From the NCBI GenBank assembly GCA_029844215.1, contig CM056718.1, forward strand, positions 82,448,764 to 82,512,763: a stretch of 64,000 bases of DNA, given 5' to 3'. A program made the position numbers and the translations under genes. This document shows, piece by piece, positions 57,455 through 64,000 of the stretch (its first letter is position 1; every line of letters starts with the position of its first letter). A model generated the notes under the pieces. It saw only the letters and a program-made list of their open reading frames with translations, ran no database searches and was not told the origin of the DNA. Source of the stretch: Przewalskia tangutica (taxonomy: Eukaryota > Streptophyta > Magnoliopsida > Solanales > Solanaceae).

Positions 57455-58080
57455 CTTGCGAGAAGGGTTTTCCAGTTGCTGAAGGAAAGGTTGACTACGG
57501 CTCCAGTTCTTACTCTTCCTGAGGGGTTAGACGGGTACATGATTTATTGTGATGCCTCGGGTATCGGGCTAGGGTGTGTTTTGATGCAGCACGGGAAGGT
57601 TATAGCCTATGCTTCCCGGCAGTTGCGGAAACATGTGAGGAATTACCCTACCCACGACTTAGAGTTGGCCGCTGTTATTCATGCCTTGACGATTTGGAGA
57701 CACTATTTGTATGGGGTTCATGTGGATATTTATACAGACCACAAGAGCCTCCAGTATATCTTCAGGCAGAGGGAGCTAAACTTGCGACAGAGACGGTGGT
57801 TAGAGTTGTTGAAAGATTATGATGTTGATATTCTATACCATCCGGGGAAAGCCAACGTAGTTGCTGATGCTTTGAGTCGTAGATCGATGGGAGCCATCGG
57901 AGTGCGGCCGGAGAGGCGGGACATGGTCCGTCAAATCCACCAGCTAGTGAGCCTTGGGGTTCGATTGATCGATACCGACGATAGTGGGGTACGGGTTCGT
58001 GAGGTTGTCGAGTCTTCCATCGTTGATGAGGTGAAGAAGCGACAGTTTGAGGACCCAGTGTTGGTACGGTATCGAGATGC
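57455..58080 (+). pseudogene. pol: Element C pol, part 2a: RNase H
   Basis: Resumes C's polyprotein after D: VFQLLKERLTTAPVLTLP, then the RNase H fold, which degrades RNA in the RNA-DNA hybrid. Catalytic residues are all visible: Asp in IYCDASG (57551-57553), Glu in HDLELAA (57662-57664), Asp in YTDHKSLQY (57737-57739) and Asp in VVADALSRR (57866-57868). The frame stays open from the D junction to 58312, so this is the best-preserved coding block in the window. An extra T near 57466 disturbs the join with the RT part. It cannot be translated with RT because D lies between them. Confidence 0.93.
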
Positions 58081-59045
58081 AACTCTTCGGGAGGAGAAGA
58101 GTCTATTCGAGGTAGCGCCTGATGGGGTGCTAAGATTTGAGGCGGTTGTGTGTTCCCGATGTAGCGAGGACTTCGTCGGCCAGATTTCCGGAGAGGCACG
58201 GTGCTCGTTATTCTATTCATCCGGTCGACCAAGATGTACCATGACCTCGGATGTTTGTATTGGTGGGATGGCTCGAAGAGGACGTGGCGAGTTTTGTTGC
58301 CTGATGTCCTAATTGCCCAGTCAAGGTCGAGCACGAGGCCCGGTGGATTATTGCGGACTATTGAGATTCCGACTTGGAAGTGGGAGGTGATCAACATGGA
58401 CTTTGTTACAGGTTACCTCGCACTCGGAGGAAATCGACACCATTTGGGTTATTGTTGTGGTGTGAAATCAGCCCATTTCCTTCGATCGGGGCGACGTTTT
58501 GGTGAGGACTATGCCGCATTGTACATCGAGAGATTGTGAGGCCGCACGGTGTCGAGGTCGATTATATCGGATAGAGAGCCCGGTTCTGCCTAACCTCTGA
58601 GGTCTTTCCGTGAAGGATTAGGGGACATATGTGAGTCTTAGTACAAGATTTCATCCTCGGATCGACGGCGAGCGGGCGTACTATCCAGACACTTGAGGAT
58701 ATACTGCGAGCCTGTGTGATTGATTTCAGGGGTAGCTGGGAGGATCATTTGCCTCTTGTGGAGTTTGCGTATAACAACAGCTACCATTCCAGTATACATA
58801 TGGCGCCATACGAGGCTTTATATGGGCGGAAATGTAGATCGCCGATTGGTTGGTTCGACGTGGGCGATGTGCAGTTAGTTGGCCCAGACTTGGTTCAACA
58901 GGCTGTGGATAAGGTGAATCTTATCCAGGAGAGACTGTTAGCAGCTCAGAGTCGGCAGAAGTCATATGCGGATAATCGGCGTCGGCATTTGGAGTTTCAG
59001 GTAGACAATTGGGTCTTCTTGAAGGTGTCACCCACGGCGGTGTGA
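58081..59045 (+). pseudogene. pol: Element C pol, part 2b: integrase
   Basis: The zinc-binding N-terminal domain is frameshifted: pieces equivalent to YSIHPG, KMYHDL and YWWDGSKR lie at 58205-58290, and a CPNC-like remnant near 58300-58320. The catalytic core follows: IPTWKWEVINMDFVTG (first Asp near 58400), a TKSAHFL-like piece at 58465-58485 after a deletion, an ISDR-like second Asp near 58567, and an RTIQTLEDILRAC piece near 58680 that should follow the Glu region. From 58716 the frame is open through WEDHLPLVEFAYNNSYHS, PYEALYGRKCRSP, GPDLVQQAVDKV and NRRRHLEFQ to 59045. Integrase inserts element DNA into the genome. Several frameshifts make this copy inactive as read. Confidence 0.9.
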
Positions 59046-59420
59046 TGAGATTCGAAAGAAGAAACTCACCCGCGTACATGGACCCTACCGGATCGTCGCC
59101 GAGTAGGCAAGGTTGCCTATGAGTTGGATCTGCCATCGAGTTAGAGCGGTACATCCGGTCTTCCATGTTTCTATGTTGCGGAAGTGTATCGGAGATCCAG
59201 CGAGTTTTCCTGCTAGTGCGGTCCATGTGACAGAGGGTTATCGTATGAGAGAGTCCCATAGCGATACTCGATCGCCAGTCGAAGATCGCGGACCAAGGAT
59301 GTGGCTTCCGTCAAAGTCTTGTGGAGGAATGATAACCGGGAGGAGATGACTTGGGAAGCGGAGGAGGACATGTTGAGGAAGTATCCTCCCTTATTCCCTA
59401 CACCTTCAGGTAATTCGTTT
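59046..59420 (+). pseudogene. pol: Element C pol, part 2c: chromodomain end
   Basis: After a frameshift come pieces equivalent to the integrase tail (KVAYELDLPS near 59108-59140, VFHVSMLRKCIGDPASF at about 59158-59210). An open stretch from 59301 reads VKVLWRNDNREEMTWEAEE and then DMLRKYPPLF, the typical Tekay/Del C-terminal chromodomain. In the family this domain targets integration to heterochromatin, which fits the nested setting. The remaining bases to 59553 are 3' spacer. Confidence 0.9.
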
Positions 59421-59553
59421 TCCCTTACTTGTCAAGTTTTAATTGAAGTATTTATTTTGCTTAAATACTTTTATGTAGCCATGTGTGGCATTATTGGTAT
59501 GTCGGGGTTGTGAACGGAAACTATGTCGCTAATTATAAGTTTGACTCCGAAAG

Positions 59554-59589
59554 AACATTCGGGGACGAATGTTTCTAAGGGGGGAAGAA
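59554..59589 (+). other. C stem-loop and polypurine tract
   Basis: AACATTCGGGGACGAATGTT (59554-59573; loop one G longer) and AAGGGGGGAAGAA (59577-59589), directly before TGTTACACCCCGTA. The stem-loop is thus shared by the pol-bearing element and the gag-only ones. Confidence 0.87.
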
Positions 59590-59857
59590 TGTTACACCCC
59601 GTATTTACAGAACATGTTTTAAGAACGTACGTGAGAATCCCAAATGATAAGATTAGAGACTTGTAAAAATTTATCGGAATTATGGAATTGTCGGAAAACG
59701 TAATATTGTGATGAATGGGAGGGCGACACGTGTCACCCCCCTTATGGTGCCTTGGACGAAATTAGGCAAGGACAAAAGGGTCATTTGACCCTTGTTAGGA
59801 AGACAAGTCTTGCAACTTGAAGAGCTTGAGAAAATTGACTTGGTCAATGGGACCACA
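59590..59857 (+). mobile_element. C 3' LTR, first 268 bp
   Basis: Starts TGTTACACCCCGTATTTACAG, related to the other LTRs but diverged. It keeps the GGGCGACACGTGTCACCC palindrome at 59721-59738. Interrupted by H; the rest lies beyond the window. Confidence 0.88.
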
Positions 59858-62281
59858 TGTCACGACCCGTTCCGGGGCCCGTGACTGGTGCCTTACCCGG
59901 GCACCCAAGTAGTCAAACATCAGAGAGATCAGCGGAATATAAAACATGAAACGATTATAAAATGAAAACAGTTTATCCATGAAAATATCGCCTTTCGGCA
60001 TGTATATATAATAAAACTTTGAACAGTTACATCCCCATTTACAAACCTGCCCACAACAGTACTACAGACCTCTAAGAATGTAACAATACCTATGACGGGA
60101 CAGGGCCCCGCCATACCCCTGAATGTACAAGAACCTACAACTCAGGGAAACATACCAAAAGATAAGCCTCCGGAGAAACGGAGCTTCCCAATCTGTTGGC
60201 GTGATCCTATGAGCGAGGATCAACAACCGGTGTACCTCTACCTGCGGCATGAACGCAGCCCCCCGAAGGAGGTCAGTACAACAGGTACCAAGTATGTGAA
60301 ACTGAAAATACTGAAAATGAAATCATAATAGTCTAAATAAAACAGAAGACATATATGATAACAAAACTACAGTTCACAGCATAAAAGTAGTCATGTCAAG
60401 TCAGGGACTCACGCCCTCAAGGTCATCCCTCATGCCCGTGGAACTCCTTCCTCACTGCCGGCAGTCTAGGTATAAGTCAGGTGATAAGTGTAACATGTCT
60501 CGGCCCACCTCATAGGCTCGAGGTGGAATCGTGTGGAATATATGTCTCGGCCCATCTCATGGGACTCGATAGAAATCGCACATGTCTCGGCCCATCTCAT
60601 GGGACTCGATAGAAATCGCACATGTCTCGGCCCATCTCATGGGACTCGATAGAAATCGCACATGTCTCGTCCCATCTCATGGGACTCGATAGAAATCGCA
60701 CATGTCTCGTCCCATCTCATGGGACTCGATAGAAATCGCACATGTCTCGGCCCATCTCATGAGACTCGATAGAAATCGCACATGTCTCGGCCCATCTCAT
60801 GGGACTCGATAGAAATCGCACATGTCTCGGCCCATCTCATGGGACTCGATAGAAATCGCACATGTCTCGGCCCATCTCATGGGACTCGATAGAAATCGGA
60901 TGGAATACATTCCCGGTTCATCCCATGAACGCGGTGTCGCATGAAATACATTCCCGGTCCATCTCATGGACTCGGTATCGAATCAGGTGAAATACATTCC
61001 CGGTTCATCCATGAGCAGCGGTGTCGTGGCCCTAACATCTAAACGCTCTTTTAAGATAGATTAAGATAATACCATGTTTTCCTTTTAAATCAACTAAGGC
61101 AATATTATGCCCTCCTTTTTAAACCAAAACACTTCCCTTTGTAGAATCAAGTAACAACATTATTTTCCAAACGTTCAAGTTTTCCTAATTTCAAATGCTC
61201 AAGTTTCTCATTTTCGAAAGGTTTTGTAGTTCATAGTCTTAATCACTTAAGAATATAATTCTCTTTTAAACAATTTGAGAAACATATGCCTTATATGTGA
61301 GTAGGTTATTCTTGTTCATAACAATCTTATTAAAGCAGCCATGATCTAGGAAATGTAATATCATTTTGTCTCATCTTAGCTTTTATGCAGATGGAGGTTT
61401 CTACTGGTTTTAATAATACTTTATTAGTCAATACATTTCCCTTTATTAGCGCTGTTGTGGTCTGTTCGATACTTATTCTGATTTTCAAAATCAGGTAAAA
61501 ACATTATTCCTTTTAAAAACCAAGTACTCATTACTCACGAATGAGGTTTCACACTTTTTAACGAAATTCATATTAATATAATTAAGTCAAGTCTCTTATC
61601 TTTTAAGATCAAGTCTCTTAACTTCTAAAATCAGTAAACCATTCTCTTTTACCTCTCTTAAGTCGTTATACCTAACTTCCCATAAAGCTAGTATAACTCT
61701 TAAGCTTTTAAAACCAAGTATTACTCTTCTTTCAAAAACGATTCTTAATTCTTTTGAAATACTTCAAGATTTTTATTATTAGACTCAAGTTAAAAGAAAT
61801 CGCAATAAAACCACGTTCAGTTAACACACGTACGTCTATCGTACTATATATATTCTTTTAAAATATCATGCTCAAGAGGATAGGAAGAATCACATACCTC
61901 GCGACAATTATCGACTATTAGCAAATAGCTCCAAAGTACTGTAATCCTGTTAGCCTTTTCCACCCTTCGAGTAGAATACGCTACCCGTAGTACTTCAACC
62001 TATAACGGTCATACAAGTCTATCAATGTCTAGACTACTCTGTAAAATAATTCTAGATACAGATTCCTTTATTTACGGAAAATTGGGCAGCACTTCCCTAC
62101 CCGCCAAACTACACAAGTCTCAGAATACTGTCACATGTAAGTCTGATTCGATCTTCTTCTTTAATATTCTTCTGATGTGATTTCCATTCAATTCTCTTCT
62201 TTTATACCATCCTTATATACGTCTTACTCATTTCTATACTACTACAGAATGTAATTTCCAATTACAATAGAAGGACAGTAG
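59858..62281 (-). mobile_element. Element H: LTR (minus) inserted in C's 3' LTR, partial
   Basis: Starts TGTCACGACCCGTTCC. The left flank is CCACA; the right flank lies outside the window. It carries the 40-bp minisatellite (60541-60900) in the usual LTR centre. I interrupts it at 62281. Whether H is a solo LTR or the 3' LTR of a complete element cannot be decided here. Confidence 0.88.
60541..60900 (-). repeat. 40-bp tandem array, nine units
   Basis: Nine units in exact 40-bp register from 60541 (CATGTCTCGGCCCATCTCAT then GGGACTCGATAGAAATCGCA). Only a few single-base variants occur (GG to GT in two units, GGG to GAG in one). Longer, diverged relatives follow to about 61030 (ATACATTCCCGGTTCATCCC). 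The most homogeneous array in the window. Confidence 0.97.
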
Positions 62282-64000
62282 TGTCACGACCCGTTCCGGG
62301 GCCCGTGACTGGTACCTTACCCGGGCACCCAAGTAGTCATACATCAGAGAAAATCAGCGGAACATAAAACAAGACATGAAATATCAAGAAGTGTAAAACA
62401 GAAATCTGAGAAAACTTGCCTTTCGGCATATATATATATAAATCAACTTAAAACCGAACAGTTACATCCCATTACAACTCTGCCCACAACAGTACTACAG
62501 ACCTCTAAGAATGATATGACAACAATGGCGGGACAGGGCCCCGCCATACCCCTGAATGTAAATACCTACAACGACAGGGGACTATACCACTGATAAGCCT
62601 CCGGAGAAACGGAGCTTCCCAAAATGCTGAACTGCGATCCTAAGAGCGAGGATCAACACTGGTGTACCTCTACCTGCGGCATGAACGCAGCCCGAAGAAG
62701 TCGATCAACAGTACCAAGTATGTGGCGAAAAATCAGTAAATGAAATCATATTAGTCTATATAAAACAGGAGACATGTATGATAACCAAACTACAGTTCAC
62801 AATAAATAAGCAGTCATGTCAAGTTAGGGACTCACGCCCTAAAATTCATCACTCAAATATCACTATGGGTCTCACGTCCATAACATCAATCATGCCCGTG
62901 GAATACCTTCCTCACTGCCGGCAGTCTATGATATCAAAGCACCAAGGAATACACATGAACACCAGGTCCCACCTGTGTCATAATAAAACCGTACGGGGTA
63001 AGTACGAAGGCATAGCCGACTACTAACACCCACAGTACTAACAAGGTCATAAACTGTATCATGAGATCTGTCTAGACCGTCACATGATCAAAGCTGGCCA
63101 CTCGCCCGCAGTATCTAATGTGCGCGTCTAGCCCTGGAACTTCCGCGACTCGCGCATAGGCCACTCCAATGGCCGCGTGAGGTATTCCTCGCATCGGTAG
63201 CTACTCCGGCATCGCACGGAATCGCGATCGCGTGGCCACATGCACCGCATGACCACAAGGGCGCACACTAACGGAACTCGTAGCTCGCGCAGGTCCCTCG
63301 ACCCGCATGAGGTATTCTCGAATCATGGTCCCAGACCGCCTGAGATATACCCCGCATAAGAGGGCAACTTAACCCCCGGGATCATGTCAAGGTGAGTGGT
63401 ACAATAACAACATAACGGCTGATCGTTTAACAACATAAGCGCGATCGAGGGAAACCCCTAAACACAAACATCATAAGATACTAACTCACGTAGCATCCTA
63501 ACATGTTTACTTATCAAACCAACAAGAAAGTATTACAAGGCTATCACAAATCAACACAATCAAGTTATTCACACAAGGTACTTTCTACTATATGATTAAC
63601 AAGATCGGGTTTTTATCCCCAAAGTACTTCATACATTAACTCTTTAAAAGATCCGTTTCTTTCACAAAAGTCACACAATACCTGTAGTATAAAAATAGAG
63701 TGACTATCTTTTTAAGTAAACTCAAACACTTCCTTTTGTAAAATCAAGTAACCACATTATTTTGTAAGTAGGTTATTCTTGTTTATAACAATCTTATTAA
63801 AGCAACCATGATCTAGGAAATGTACTATCATTTTGTCTCATCTTAGCTTCTATGCAGATGGAGGTTTCTACTGGTTTTAATAATACTTTATTAGTCAAAA
63901 CATTTCCCTTTTTTAACGCTGCAGTGGTTCGTTCGATACTCATTCTGATTTTCGAAATCAGTAAACCATTATTCTTTTTTAAAAACCAAAATACTCATTA
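62282..64000 (-). mobile_element. Element I: LTR (minus) inserted in H, runs off the window
   Basis: Starts TGTCACGACCCGTTCCGG after AGTAG (62277-62281). D-type centre with repeats at about 63110-63320. It continues to the right edge without its GGGGTATAACA end, so no duplication can be checked. Confidence 0.87.

Noticed and set aside
57762..58397. A 211-residue reverse-strand frame
   Set aside because: It is antisense to the RNase H and integrase coding region of C, which has clear catalytic motifs on the plus strand.
60541..60900. Regular 40-bp repeats as a possible CRISPR array
   Set aside because: There are no unique spacers: the whole unit repeats, it lies inside a plant LTR, and no cas-like gene is present.
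1..64000. Host genes, tRNA genes, microRNA precursors or rRNA
   Set aside because: Every stretch could be assigned to an LTR, gag, pol remnant or spacer of the nested elements. I saw no exon-like sequence or tRNA box pattern outside them.

Overview
The window is plant nuclear heterochromatin made entirely of LTR retrotransposons of the Ty3/gypsy class, nested inside one another. I found no host gene, tRNA, rRNA or CRISPR array. The host is most likely a eudicot: the pol and gag remnants, the initiator-tRNA-Met primer binding site (TGGTATCAGAGC), LTRs of about 3.3-3.5 kb and a C-terminal chromodomain fit the Tekay/Del chromovirus lineage of flowering plants. The species cannot be named from this sequence.

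Layout by nesting, using letters assigned here. C (+) is the oldest visible layer and the only element with pol. Its protease end and reverse transcriptase lie at 7987-9083; RNase H, integrase, chromodomain and the start of its 3' LTR lie at 57450-59857. D (+, 9084-57449) splits C between RT and RNase H. Inside D sit E (-, 9480-22134, in D's 5' LTR), G (-, 25367-33400, in D's gag) and A (+, 38437-56654, in D's 3' LTR). E carries a solo LTR, F (-, 12283-15567). A carries B (-, 44825-54080) in its 3' LTR. T1 (+, about 119-7986) adjoins C on the left. H (-, from 59858) lies in C's 3' LTR and is itself split by I (-, from 62282), which runs off the window. Exact 5-bp target duplications support A (CGAGT), B (GTTAT), E (ATATG) and F (GGAAT); D and G have imperfect ones.

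How the parts work: A, B and E have full LTRs, PBS and PPT but only a gag of about 1.2 kb, so they resemble the gag-only non-autonomous elements called TR-GAG. D, G and T1 also keep a decayed integrase C-terminus, and D and G have lost the capsid core of gag. All these would need RT and integrase from an autonomous relative; C or a sister of C is the obvious candidate type, although C is broken here.

Most useful unusual points: a gag-derived patch that replaces the promoter part of G's 5' LTR; a double zinc knuckle in D gag; different minisatellites at one fixed place in each LTR lineage; a palindromic stem-loop just before every polypurine tract; and recurrent small indels at CAG, CTG and CCGG sites that look more like sequencing error at methylated cytosines than real mutation. 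That last point means frameshifts here should be read with caution.
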